Assembly (NCBI RefSeq): GCF_900104845.1
Contig: NZ_FNSR01000002.1
Span: 496,001 to 560,000 of the forward strand
Direction of reading: 5' to 3'
Length of the DNA: 64,000 nucleotides
From: Paraburkholderia caballeronis
GTDB taxonomy: Bacteria; Pseudomonadota; Gammaproteobacteria; Burkholderiales; Burkholderiaceae
Shown piece after piece: positions 34,725-43,254 of this stretch (positions are counted from its first letter, which is position 1; every line of letters starts with the position of its first letter). A program made the translations under genes and the position numbers. Under the pieces are notes generated by a model. It was not told where the DNA came from and ran no database searches. It saw nothing but the letters and a program-made list of their open reading frames with translations.

Positions 34725-35903
34725 TCAGCCGGCCTTCACGCGCAGGCCCCGCGCTTCGAGGAGCGGCAGCACGTTCTGCGCGAAGAATTCGAGTTCCGGC
34801 GCGTAGTCGTAGAAGCCGATCTGCACGCCGTCTACGCCGGCTTCGTGCAGATTCTGCAACGCATCCGCGACGTCGTTCGGGTCGCCGACGATCTGCACGT
34901 GGCCGCCGAGAATCCGGTCGGCCGGCACGTGCTCCTTCCAGCCCTGCGCGTCGCCTGCGTTGTGGCGCGCGGTGTACGCGCGGATCGACTCGTAGTCGGC
35001 ATGCGCGACGATCGCGTCGCGATACGCGAACGCCTCTTCGCGCGTCGGCTTGCAGATCACCATCGGGAACAGGATCACCTTCGGCGAGCGGCCGGTGCCT
35101 GCATAGGGCGCGCGAATCCGCTGCACGTGGTCCGGCATCGCTTCGATCGCGCGTTCGAACACCGCGCCCGCCGGGCTCGACGTAAACACGATGTCCGAAT
35201 GCTTCGCCGCGTATTCGTAACCCGCCTGCGACGCGCTCGCTGACACCATGATCGGCCGCCCGTAACGCGGCCGCGGCGACACGTAGGCGCCTTCGAGCTG
35301 ATAGAACCGCCCGTCGTGCGTGACGTTGTCGCTGCCGTCCCACAGCGCCTCCATCACCGACACGAATTCGTCCGCGCGGTCGTAACGTTCGTCGTGCGCG
35401 ATGCGCTTCATCCCGAACATCAGCGGCTCGGCCGCGTCGTAGCCGGTCACGATGTTGAGCCCGAACTTGCCGCCCGAGATATGATCGGCGGTCGCCGCGA
35501 ACCGCGCGAGATGCAGCGGATGCCAGTTGCCGTACAGGATGTGGACGGTCGAGATCGTGATGAGCCGCGTCGTCACCGCGCTCAGCGCGACGGTGGACAT
35601 GAACGGGTCGAGAAAATTCTCGCGGTAGTGCGCGGCGCCGCCGAAGCCGCCCTTCGGCGCCCACTGCTGCAAACCGAACACGAAGTCGAACCCGTGCGAC
35701 TCCGCGCGCAGCGCGAGCGCGCGGTTGTAGTCGAACGACCAGTCGGTGCCGCGCGGATAGGTGGACTGCGAAAAGCCGCCGGTCTGCGTCGGCAGGAACA
35801 GGCCGAGCATCAGCGGCTGGCGGCCCGCGCGCGACAGCGGGCTGTCCGGATCGTCGAGCGGGCCGCGCAGTCCGGTCGCGCGGTTAACGGTTTCGGTAGA
35901 CAT
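34725..35903 (-). CDS. LLM-class flavin monooxygenase (SfnG/RutA-like)
   Basis: 392-aa luciferase-like enzyme. The segments GLFLPTQTGGF, WSFDYNRALALRAESHGFDFVFGLQQW, ITISTVHILYGNWHPLHLAR, HISGGKFGLNIVTGYDAAE, HDERYDRADEFVSVMEALW and PIMVSASASQAGYEYAAKHSD match the dimethylsulfone monooxygenase (SfnG) / pyrimidine oxygenase (RutA) branch rather than SsuD. Such enzymes use FMNH2 and O2 to cleave C-S or C-N bonds. No dedicated reductase is in the operon. It follows the MFS gene by 76 bp. The actual substrate is unknown; the presence of an NtaA-like enzyme and aspartate dehydrogenase in the same series leaves both a sulfur and a nitrogen compound possible. Confidence 0.88.
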   Translation of the reverse strand: MSTETVNRATGLRGPLDDPDSPLSRAGRQPLMLGLFLPTQTGGFSQSTYPRGTDWSFDYNRALALRAESHGFDFVFGLQQWAPKGGFGGAAHYRENFLDPFMSTVALSAVTTRLITISTVHILYGNWHPLHLARFAATADHISGGKFGLNIVTGYDAAEPLMFGMKRIAHDERYDRADEFVSVMEALWDGSDNVTHDGRFYQLEGAYVSPRPRYGRPIMVSASASQAGYEYAAKHSDIVFTSSPAGAVFERAIEAMPDHVQRIRAPYAGTGRSPKVILFPMVICKPTREEAFAYRDAIVAHADYESIRAYTARHNAGDAQGWKEHVPADRILGGHVQIVGDPNDVADALQNLHEAGVDGVQIGFYDYAPELEFFAQNVLPLLEARGLRVKAG

Positions 35904-35979
35904 GATTCGATCGATACACAGGTAAGTTGATTCGGGAGCCGCGGCGCGCTGCGTGACGCGGCGAACGGAATGGACGCGT

Positions 35980-37248
35980 TCAGTCCGGCAGCCCCTTGCC
36001 GCGCGTCTCGGGCAGGAACAGCACCGCGACCACGCCGAGCAGGTAGATCGGCGCGAACCACAGCGCGACCTTGCCGAAACCGCCGAGCGCGGCGGCCAGC
36101 GTGCCGGCCACGATCGCGCCCGCCATCGCGAGATAACGTGCGCCGGAGAACACGATGCTGATCGCGGTCGCGCGGATGCGGGTCGGGAAGAGTTCCGGCG
36201 TATGGATCGCGTACCAGCTGTACAGGCCGCCGGTGAAGAAGCCGGACACCAGCTGCGCGATCGTCACCGCCCGCGCGGAGCCGAGGCCCACGAACACGAA
36301 CGGCACGATCAGCAGCGAGCCGAGCAGATAGACGATCGTCGTCGGCCGACGTCCCCACGCTTCCGCGAGGAAGCCCATCGCGATGCAGCCGACGATCTCG
36401 CCGAAGTTGTACAGCGCGCCGGCCCAGCCGGCGAGCGACGCCGCCTCGCGCGGATCGTGCGCGAGGCTGCCGACGAAGGTCGGCAGGAACGACGTGACCG
36501 CCCACCAGCCGCCGGTGATCGAGATCGACACGACGAGCGCGCCGACCAGATGACGCCGCACCTGCGGCTCTCCGAACAGCGCGAACGGCTTCACGTCGTG
36601 GCGCGCCTTCGTCCAGCGCGTCGATTCGGGAATCCGCCGGTACACGGCGACGATGACGAGCAGCGGCACGATGCCGAACAGGTACATCCAGCGCCACGAC
36701 AACCCGAACGTCGAGCCGACGACGATCCACAGCCCCGACACCAGCAGCCCGCCGACCGAAAAACCCGCCTGCAACAGCCCCGCGCCGCGCGTGCGCCACT
36801 TCTCCGGCCAGATTTCCTGCAGCAGCGACGTGCCGACGCCCCACTCCGCGCCGATGCCGACGCCGGTCAGGAAACGCGCGAGCGCGAGCCACTGCCACGT
36901 GGAAGTCAGCGCCGACGCGGTGGTCGCGACGCTGTACAGCGCGACGCCGAGCAGCATCGTCTTGCGGCGGCCGAGCCGGTCGCCCATCACGCCGCCGAGC
37001 ACGCCGCCGGTGGCCCAGCCCGCGAGCGTGATCGTCACGAGATAACCGAGGTAGCGGGCGAACAGATGCGACACCTCGGGCGGCAGCAGTTCGGCGAGCG
37101 CGGGACGGCCGGTGACGAGCAGCACGAACGTGTCGTAGCCGTCCGCGATCCAGAACGTCGTGACGATCGCAAGCACGATCCACGCTTCGCGCGTGACCGA
37201 CGTGCCGGCTGGCGCCGGCGACTCCCGCAGGGACTGGTTCGCGTACAT
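35980..37248 (-). CDS. MFS transporter (metabolite:H+ symporter type)
   Basis: 422-aa inner-membrane transporter with twelve hydrophobic segments. Motif A reads GVMGDRLGRRKTMLLG after TM2, the second-half counterpart is GFLAEAWGRRPTTIVYLLG, and TM1 carries WIADGYDTFVLLV, the D-G-Y-D signature of the aromatic-acid/organic-acid symporter group. SVxxIPEStRW-like text (RIPESTRWTKARHD) follows TM6. It is likely the importer for the substrate of the two flanking FMN monooxygenases (77 bp from the upstream NtaA-like gene, 76 bp to the SfnG-like gene). Confidence 0.9.
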   Translation of the reverse strand: MYANQSLRESPAPAGTSVTREAWIVLAIVTTFWIADGYDTFVLLVTGRPALAELLPPEVSHLFARYLGYLVTITLAGWATGGVLGGVMGDRLGRRKTMLLGVALYSVATTASALTSTWQWLALARFLTGVGIGAEWGVGTSLLQEIWPEKWRTRGAGLLQAGFSVGGLLVSGLWIVVGSTFGLSWRWMYLFGIVPLLVIVAVYRRIPESTRWTKARHDVKPFALFGEPQVRRHLVGALVVSISITGGWWAVTSFLPTFVGSLAHDPREAASLAGWAGALYNFGEIVGCIAMGFLAEAWGRRPTTIVYLLGSLLIVPFVFVGLGSARAVTIAQLVSGFFTGGLYSWYAIHTPELFPTRIRATAISIVFSGARYLAMAGAIVAGTLAAALGGFGKVALWFAPIYLLGVVAVLFLPETRGKGLPD

Positions 37249-37325
37249 GATATTTATGGATGACTAAACGGTTCGGGTGACTGGGGTTCAGGAGCCGGCG
37301 CTCCGGTCCGGAGCGCCGTGGCGGA

Positions 37326-38627
37326 CTAGAACGCCAGCAGGTTGTCGCGGAAGCGCTCGTGCTCGTACTGCGTGCGCACGACGCCGAGCCGCTGAAGCTC
37401 GGGCACGAGCCCGTCGGTGATCTCCGCGATGTAGCGGCGCGTGAGGTCCGGGTCCATCAGCAGGAAACCATCGCCGCCCACTTCGTCGACGATCTCGGAC
37501 AACCGCGCGGCGACGTCCTGCGCGGTGCCGACGAGGTTCACGTCGGACAGCATCTTGCCGCTGCCGCTGATCTCGCGCAGCGTGCGCCCGGTGTACTGCG
37601 CAACGAGCGTCTGGTGTCCGTTCGACTTCAGTTCCGGCAGCGGCTCGTCGAGGTCGAACTGCGAGAAGTCGATGCCGCTCGTGCGCGACAGCGACGCGAG
37701 ATGCGCTTCGATATGCTTCTCGGCGTCCGCCAGTTGCGCGCGGCGGCGCATCTCCGCGTTCTCGCTCGACTCGTCGACGATCGGCGTGATCAGGAACAAC
37801 ACCTTCACGGTGTCCGGATCGCGTCCCGCCTCGCGCGCCTTCGCGCGGATATCGTCGCGGAACGCCTTCATCGACGCGACGCTGCGCGCGGTGCCGATCA
37901 CCGTTTCCGCCCAGCGCGCCGCGAACTGCCGGCCGCGCGTCGAGCCGCCCGCCTGGCAGATCACCGGCCGCCCCTGCGGCGAGCGCGGCGCGCCGAGCGG
38001 CCCGCGCGAACGGAAATACTGGCCCTCGAAATGCACGGGCCGCACCTTCGACGGGTCCGCGAAAATCTCGTTCTGCTGGTCCATCACGACCGCGTCGGCG
38101 TCCCACGACTCCCACAGCTTGATGACCAGGTCGACGTATTCGTCGGCCATGTCGTAACGCTGGTCGTGCGGATACTGCCGGTCGAGGCCGAAGTTCTGCG
38201 CGCCGCCGTCGTTGCTGCCGGTCACGAGATTCCAGCCGGCGCGGCCGCGGCTTACGTGGTCGAGCGTGTTGGTGAGGCGCGCGAGCTGGAACGGATGGTA
38301 TTCGGTCGTCGACAGCGTCGTGACGACGCCGAGCCGCTGCGTCGCCTGAATCAGGAACGACGCGAGCACGGCAGGATCGAGCTTGGGCGAATCGACCGCG
38401 TAGCGCAGATAGGTGTCGTGCGAGTTCTGGTACGTGTACGGGATGTTCGACGAATCCTCGATCATCACGTAGTCGAACGCCGCGCGCTCCAGCGCGCGCG
38501 ACAGGTCGACGAACAGGTCGGGCGAGGTCCAGCCCTTCGGGTTCGGGCCGCCCCACGGCAGGCGCCAGGCCTTCGGGCCGTAGCCGCGGGAGATGAACCA
38601 TGCGAGGTGAAACGGGGTGCGTGCCAT
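37326..38627 (-). CDS. NtaA/DmoA-family FMN-dependent monooxygenase
   Basis: 433-aa luciferase-like monooxygenase of the nitrilotriacetate monooxygenase A / dimethylsulfide monooxygenase / SnaA branch. Diagnostic segments: FDYVMIEDSSNIP, VDSPKLDPAVLASFLIQATQRLG, STTEYHPFQLARLTNTLDHVSRGRAGWNLVTGSNDGGAQNFG, PVHFEGQYFRSRGPLGAPRSPQGRPVICQAG and GDGFLLMDPDLTRRYIAEI (quoted in part). These enzymes need FMNH2 from a reductase and cleave C-N or C-S bonds. It lies 36 bp after the OsmC gene in a leftward operon opposite a MocR-type regulator. The length is normal for the branch. Confidence 0.88.
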   Translation of the reverse strand: MARTPFHLAWFISRGYGPKAWRLPWGGPNPKGWTSPDLFVDLSRALERAAFDYVMIEDSSNIPYTYQNSHDTYLRYAVDSPKLDPAVLASFLIQATQRLGVVTTLSTTEYHPFQLARLTNTLDHVSRGRAGWNLVTGSNDGGAQNFGLDRQYPHDQRYDMADEYVDLVIKLWESWDADAVVMDQQNEIFADPSKVRPVHFEGQYFRSRGPLGAPRSPQGRPVICQAGGSTRGRQFAARWAETVIGTARSVASMKAFRDDIRAKAREAGRDPDTVKVLFLITPIVDESSENAEMRRRAQLADAEKHIEAHLASLSRTSGIDFSQFDLDEPLPELKSNGHQTLVAQYTGRTLREISGSGKMLSDVNLVGTAQDVAARLSEIVDEVGGDGFLLMDPDLTRRYIAEITDGLVPELQRLGVVRTQYEHERFRDNLLAF

Positions 38628-38663
38628 GATTGCTTCGGGTCGGTCGGGTCGAGGGCTAACGGG

Positions 38664-39080
38664 TTACGGACGGGCCGTCACCGCGACCGAGATCGGGCCG
38701 CCGCGCCGCACCGTGTTGTAGATCACGCAGCCGCTGGTGAAGTGGTCGATCAGTTGCTGCGCCTCGTCCTGCGTGACGCCGTGCACCGTCACGTCGATGT
38801 GCACGCGCGCGAAACGCGTGCGGTCGTCGGCGTCGCGCACCGAATCGACGGCTGCCGTCGCGTGCCTCACCGTCAGGTTCAGTTCACGCGCCGCCTTCTC
38901 GACGCTGCCGAGCGCGCACACGCCGAGTGCGGACAGCAGCAGTTCGGACGGCTCGACGGCCGCCGTGTCGCCGTCGCGCGCCGACGGCGAATCGGAGGCG
39001 AAAAGATTGCCGCGGCTTTCCACCAGATAGCGCCCGGTCACGCCAATGGTCGTCGTGGTTGCGCTGCGTTGCTCGCTCAT
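38664..39080 (-). CDS. OsmC-family protein
   Basis: 138-aa OsmC/Ohr-fold protein. Visible are the N-terminal strands (TTTIGVTGRYLVESRGNLFASD), the helix EPSELLLSALGVCALGSVEKAARELN with the first conserved cysteine at about residue 63, and the second cysteine in FTSGCVIYNTVRRG near residue 120. Two cysteines at these positions are the peroxidatic pair of thiol-dependent peroxidases of this family. The ATG at 39080 has AAGGAAG seven bases upstream; the longer frame is discounted. It is the first gene of the operon that contains two FMN monooxygenases, and may detoxify peroxide from uncoupled flavin chemistry or reactive sulfur products. Confidence 0.87.
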   Translation of the reverse strand: MSEQRSATTTTIGVTGRYLVESRGNLFASDSPSARDGDTAAVEPSELLLSALGVCALGSVEKAARELNLTVRHATAAVDSVRDADDRTRFARVHIDVTVHGVTQDEAQQLIDHFTSGCVIYNTVRRGGPISVAVTARP

Positions 39081-39156
39081 GGGAATGCTTCCTTGCAGTG
39101 GGATCGTCAGGGTGTCGTGGCCGTGATTAGATACCCGGCCCCGGAATTGTTCCAGT

Positions 39157-39193
39157 AACATATTCAGATATGTTTATCTTATAAAAATATGTT
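39157..39193. promoter_or_regulatory. ATATGTT operator array between MocR and OsmC genes
   Basis: The divergent region holds a perfect inverted repeat AACATAT (39157-39163) / ATATGTT (39168-39174) with TCAG spacer, and a further direct copy ATATGTT at 39187-39193, 19 bp on. MocR-type regulators often bind direct repeats in divergent promoters, so this is a good candidate for the site of the adjacent regulator. The stretch is strikingly AT-rich compared with its surroundings. Confidence 0.55.
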
Positions 39194-39355
39194 CAGCAAG
39201 ACCTTGTACGACGACAATGCCGTCGGCAAAACGAAACCTGACGCCCGAACTGGCGTAGACTGGCGCCCTTGGAGACCGGCGAAACGCCCGCCCGGCGGGC
39301 CGGCGCTGCTTGCGGGCAGGCAGCGCGGAGCGCGTCAACAGCAACGGACGAATGA

Positions 39356-40762
39356 ATGACGAAACGACAAACCCCGCCGGATAATCTCGATACGGACACC
39401 GGCCAACTGGCCGAGGCGGACTGGCTGGCCCGTTATGTTCAGACCGACGGCGGCGGCGACCTGGTCAACGGCATCCGCGACCTGATCCGCTCCGGGCGGC
39501 TGCAAACCGGCGCGCGGCTGCCGACGGTGCGGATGCTCGCGCCGCTGCTCGGCGTGAGCCCGGCGACGGTCGCCGGCGCATGGTCGCGGCTGCGCGACCT
39601 CGGGCTGATCGAGACGCGCCGGCGCGGCGGCACTGTCGTGACCGACCTCGGGCCGCGCGTCGCCGCGCACCCGGCCGCGGCGGACGCGCAATCGTGGGAT
39701 CTCGCGCAGGGGCTGATCGACTACGCGCTGCTGCCGGACCTGCGCCAGGCGCTGCTGGCCGGGCTCGACGAATCGTCCGTGCATCGCGCGTCGAAGGAAC
39801 ATGCGGTGCCGAGCCTGATCGCGGCGGTCGCGCCGACGTGGCCGTTCCAGCCAGACGCGTGGAGCACCGCCGGCAGCGGCACCGAAGGCACGCTGCTGGC
39901 GATCCAGGCGGCAGCCGGCGAGCGCGGCGTGGTCGCGATAGAGTCGCCGACCAGCCCGCGGCTGCTCGACATCTGCGCGACGCTCGGTGTCGAACTGGTC
40001 GCGGTGGACTGCGACGAGCGCGGCCCGACGCCCGCGTCGCTGCGCGCGGCGCTCGCGCGCGAGCCGGCCGCGTTCGTCTATCAGCCGCGCGCGCAGGTGC
40101 CGCTCGGCCATGCGATCGACGCGGCCCGGCTGTCCGAACTCGCGCGCGAACTGGAGCCGCACCCGGGCACGCAGATCGTCGAGGACGACTTCATCGGCCC
40201 GCTATCGCAGGTGGCCGCGCCGAGCATGGGCGCGCTGCTGCCGGAACGCACGCTGCTCGTGCGCGGCTACTGCAACACGTATGGGATCGATCTGCGCACC
40301 TGCGTGATCGGCGGGTCGTCGCGGCTGGTGGACAAGGTGCGGCGGCTGCGCAGCTTCGGCGCGGCGATGAACAGCCGGATCCTGCAAGGCGCGCTCGCGT
40401 GGCTGCTTCGCGATGAGCGGACCAGCGCGGCGGTCGCGCGCGCGCGGCAGCGTTACGCGAGCCGGCGCTCAGTGCTGCTGAAGCTGTTGCAGGATCGCGG
40501 GTTGACCGCGCAGGGTGCGGACGGTCTGAACCTGTGGGTGGCGGTGCCGAACGAGGAAACGGCGATCGTGTCGCTGGCCGCGCACGGCATCTCGGTCGGC
40601 AGCGGGCGGCGCTGCCACGTCGGGCCGAAGGCCGGCGAATTCCTGCGCGTGTCCACCGCGCGGCTGCCGGACAATCCCGCCGAGCTCGAACACATCGCCG
40701 ACTGCTTCGCGGAAGTGCTGACCGCGCAGCGGCCGGACGGGATGATCCTCGGACACGAATGA
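39356..40762 (+). CDS. MocR/GntR-type regulator with degenerate PLP domain
   Basis: 468-aa regulator: N-terminal GntR winged helix (DLVNGIRDLIRSGRLQTGARLP, then TVRMLAPLLGVSPATVAGAW, residues ~35-95) fused to an aminotransferase class I domain (residues ~115-460). In active MocR proteins the PLP-lysine motif reads S-K-x-x-G-x-D-L-R; here it reads CNTYGIDLR, with Asn307 in place of lysine. The asparagine of the HQNPTG loop is also replaced (QVPLG, Val248). The domain can therefore hardly form the normal internal aldimine and may sense a ligand without PLP chemistry. It diverges from the OsmC operon across a 275-bp AT-rich control region. The ATG at 39356 is the only reasonable start. Confidence 0.87.
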   Translation: MTKRQTPPDNLDTDTGQLAEADWLARYVQTDGGGDLVNGIRDLIRSGRLQTGARLPTVRMLAPLLGVSPATVAGAWSRLRDLGLIETRRRGGTVVTDLGPRVAAHPAAADAQSWDLAQGLIDYALLPDLRQALLAGLDESSVHRASKEHAVPSLIAAVAPTWPFQPDAWSTAGSGTEGTLLAIQAAAGERGVVAIESPTSPRLLDICATLGVELVAVDCDERGPTPASLRAALAREPAAFVYQPRAQVPLGHAIDAARLSELARELEPHPGTQIVEDDFIGPLSQVAAPSMGALLPERTLLVRGYCNTYGIDLRTCVIGGSSRLVDKVRRLRSFGAAMNSRILQGALAWLLRDERTSAAVARARQRYASRRSVLLKLLQDRGLTAQGADGLNLWVAVPNEETAIVSLAAHGISVGSGRRCHVGPKAGEFLRVSTARLPDNPAELEHIADCFAEVLTAQRPDGMILGHE

Positions 40763-40798
40763 ACGAATGAACGAACGCGCGCCGCGCGGCGGCGCCCG

Positions 40799-41791
40799 TC
40801 AATACCGGTCGAACGCCGCCTGCAACGCGGCCGGATCGTCGGTCTGCGTGAGCGCGAGCATCAGCAGGATGCGGGCCTTCTGCGGCAACTGATCGTCGAC
40901 CGTGAGCCAGCCGAACGCGCCGTCCGGCTGCGCGCCGTTGCGCACGACCACGCCGCTGCCGGTGCGCGACGCGCGCACCACCCGCAGCCCGCCGCGCGCC
41001 GCGTCGCGCAGCGGCCCGATCAGCGATTCCGACACGTTGCCGTTGCCGGTCCCCGCGTAGATGAGCCCGCGCGCGTCCGCCGCGATCGCGTCGATCACGC
41101 GGCGGTCGAGCGCGCCGTACGCATGCACGACGTCGACCTTCGGCAGCGCGTCGAGCGCATCGGCCGACCACGGCGTATCGAGCGTATGCGGCCGCGCCGG
41201 CCGGCGGTAATAACGCGGCACGCCTTCCACCACGTAACCGAGCGGGCCATACGGCGAGCCGAACGCTTCGAGCTTGAAGCTGTTGCGCTTCGCGACGTCG
41301 CGCGCGGTGTGAATCTCGTCGTTCACGACGACCAGCGCGCCGAGCCCGCGCGATGCCGGGTCCGCGGCGACCGCGAGCGCGTCGTACAGGTTCAGCGCCG
41401 CGTCGGAACTCAGCGCGGACGGCGGCCGCATCGAGCCGACCACGACGACCGGCTTTGCGCTCTTCAGCGTCAGGTGCAGGAAATACGCGGTCTCCTCGAT
41501 CGTGTCGGTGCCGTGCGCGATCACCACGCCATCGACGTCCGGCTGCGCGAGCAGCGCGGACACGCGCCGGCCGATCACGAGCAGATGCGCGTTGCCGAAG
41601 TTCTCCGAGCCGGTTTGCAGCAACTGCTCCGCGCGCAGGTTCGCGAGCGCGTCGGCGTGCGGGATCGACGCGAGCACTTCGTCGATGCCGAGCACCGAGC
41701 ACTGGTACGCGGACGTGTTGACCGCCGCGTTGCCGCGGCCCGCGATCGTGCCGCCGGTGCCGATCACGACGAGATTGGGCTTTGCTGTCAT
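40799..41791 (-). CDS. Asparaginase (type II fold, cytoplasmic)
   Basis: 330-aa L-asparaginase/glutaminase-fold enzyme, hydrolysing asparagine to aspartate and ammonia. Both catalytic motifs are intact: TGGTIAG (Thr15) and HGTDTIEET (Thr95, Asp96), with Lys168 in ARDVAKRNS corresponding to the catalytic lysine of E. coli AnsB. There is no signal peptide, so the protein is probably cytoplasmic, although the sequence type is that of periplasmic AnsB. It follows the D-amino-acid-dehydrogenase-like gene by 50 bp in the same direction and shares its upstream 39-bp site, so it is probably under the GlxA-type regulator. It converges on the MocR gene, with 36 bp between stops. Confidence 0.92.
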   Translation of the reverse strand: MTAKPNLVVIGTGGTIAGRGNAAVNTSAYQCSVLGIDEVLASIPHADALANLRAEQLLQTGSENFGNAHLLVIGRRVSALLAQPDVDGVVIAHGTDTIEETAYFLHLTLKSAKPVVVVGSMRPPSALSSDAALNLYDALAVAADPASRGLGALVVVNDEIHTARDVAKRNSFKLEAFGSPYGPLGYVVEGVPRYYRRPARPHTLDTPWSADALDALPKVDVVHAYGALDRRVIDAIAADARGLIYAGTGNGNVSESLIGPLRDAARGGLRVVRASRTGSGVVVRNGAQPDGAFGWLTVDDQLPQKARILLMLALTQTDDPAALQAAFDRY

Positions 41792-41841
41792 GCGGGTTCG
41801 ATTGCGATTCGTTCAGGGTTGACGCGAGGTTCGCGGCGCGC

Positions 41842-43089
41842 TCAGCCGGCCGGCGCGAACGTGTCGTGCAGCGCCGAATGGCGGCCGCCCGCGAGCCGTT
41901 CCGCGAGCAGCGCGGCCGCCCCCATCGCGAGCGTGAAGCCGAGCGCGCCATGGCCGACGTTCAGCCACAGGTTGCGGAAGCGGGTCGGGCCGACGATCGG
42001 CGTGCCGCGCGGCGTCGCCGGGCGCAGCCCGGTCCACTCGACCGCCGCGCCCGAGCCGACGTCCGGGAACAGCGCGGCGGTTTCCGCGCGCAGCGTCGCG
42101 ATCCGCCGCGGATCGGGCGCGAGCGAATCGCCTTCGAGGTCCGCGATGCCGGCCACGCGCAACCGCGACCCAAGCCGCGCATACACGACCTTACGGCCGA
42201 AATCGGTCACGCTCACATGAGGCGCGCGCACGCCCGGCTGCAGGTCGAACGTGAGGCTGTAGCCCTTCAGCGGATAGACCGGCACATGGATGCCGAGCGG
42301 CTTCAGCAGCGACGCGCACGCCGCGCCCGATGCGACGACCAGATGATCCGCGTCGAGCGGCGCGCCGTCGTGCAACGCGAACACATGCCCGTCCGCCGAC
42401 ACGTTCAATCGGTCGATCCCGGTTTCCATCACGAACCGCACGCCGCGCGCGCGCAGCAGCCCTTCGAGGCCGGCGCAGAAGCGGCGACAATCGGCGGTGT
42501 CCTCGCCCGGCGTATGAATGCCGCCCGCGAGTTGCGGACGCACGTCGGCCAATGCCGGTTCGAGCGCGACGCACGCGTCGGCATCGAGCGCATATTGCTC
42601 GCAGCCGAGCGTGCGCTGGAATTCGAGTTGCCGGAGCGCGCCGTGCATCGCGGCGGCGTCGCGATGCAGCACGAGCTTGCCCGAGCGCGTGAAGTCGAAA
42701 TCGAGCTGCGGTTCGGCGGCGATCAGTTCGTGCATCAGCGTGCGGCTCAGGAACGACAGCGACAGCAGTTCACGCGTCGTCAGATCGCTGCGCCGGCGCG
42801 TGCAGGCACGAAGGAACGCGATGCACCAGCGCCACTGCCGCGCGTCGAGCCGCGGCCGGAAGCGCACCGGCGCATCGCCGCGCACGAGCCAGCCGGGCAG
42901 CTTCGACACGACGCCCGGCCCCGCGAGCGGCGCGACGTAGCTATACGACAGCTGGCCGCCGTTGCCGAAGCTCGTTTCCGCTGCGACGTCCGCGTGGCGA
43001 TCGACGACCGTCACGTCGTGGCCCGCCCGATTCAGGCAATACGCGCTCGACAGGCCGATCACGCCCGCGCCGACGATCAATATCCGCAT
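41842..43089 (-). CDS. FAD-dependent D-amino acid dehydrogenase-like protein
   Basis: 415-aa flavoenzyme of the DAO/DadA family. N-terminal FAD-binding motif RILIVGAGVIGLSSAYCLNRAGHDVTVVDR; then the DadA-like ETSFGNGGQLSYSYVAPLAGPGV; the central KLPGWLVRGDAPVRFRP segment; and the C-terminal GLRPATPRGTPIVGPTRFRNLWLNVGHGALGFTLAMG (quoted in part), which closes the flavin site. DadA-type enzymes oxidise D-amino acids to keto acids and pass electrons to the respiratory chain. The ATG at 43089 places the FAD motif at residue 6. The upstream 165 bp carry one copy of a 39-bp site that is repeated before the LivK-like gene. The substrate may equally be a secondary or N-methyl amino acid. Confidence 0.85.
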   Translation of the reverse strand: MRILIVGAGVIGLSSAYCLNRAGHDVTVVDRHADVAAETSFGNGGQLSYSYVAPLAGPGVVSKLPGWLVRGDAPVRFRPRLDARQWRWCIAFLRACTRRRSDLTTRELLSLSFLSRTLMHELIAAEPQLDFDFTRSGKLVLHRDAAAMHGALRQLEFQRTLGCEQYALDADACVALEPALADVRPQLAGGIHTPGEDTADCRRFCAGLEGLLRARGVRFVMETGIDRLNVSADGHVFALHDGAPLDADHLVVASGAACASLLKPLGIHVPVYPLKGYSLTFDLQPGVRAPHVSVTDFGRKVVYARLGSRLRVAGIADLEGDSLAPDPRRIATLRAETAALFPDVGSGAAVEWTGLRPATPRGTPIVGPTRFRNLWLNVGHGALGFTLAMGAAALLAERLAGGRHSALHDTFAPAG

Positions 43090-43190
43090 CCCGCTGCCCC
43101 GCTTTCCCGTATGGTTCGCCACGCGGCTCGCCGCCCGCGACGCGGGCGACAGAACCGACGCGCTGACTGTACGCGCGCGGCGCGCGCCGC

Positions 43191-43229
43191 CATTGCATGG
43201 TTCTGCCGGAAAGTAGAAGAAACGCGACA
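43191..43229 (-). promoter_or_regulatory. 39-bp regulatory site, copy 2 (toward the D-amino acid dehydrogenase gene)
   Basis: Read on the minus strand the site consists of TGTCGC, TTCTTCT, TTTCCGGCAGA and CAATG blocks separated by 2, 2 and 6 non-conserved bases. It agrees with the copy at 44410-44448 at 31 of 39 positions with identical spacing. It ends about 100 bp before the flavoprotein start. Most probably it is the binding site of the GlxA-type regulator encoded between the two copies. Confidence 0.7.
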
Positions 43230-43254
43230 ACAACGACCGCGACAGGCGGCGCGC

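Noticed and set aside
39356..40762. Reading the MocR-type protein as an active aminotransferase
   Set aside because: The PLP lysine is replaced by Asn and a GntR helix-turn-helix is fused to the N-terminus.
40758..40778. Tandem AATGAACG copies at the end of the MocR gene
   Set aside because: Two and a half copies only; they straddle the stop codon and probably reflect slippage without function.
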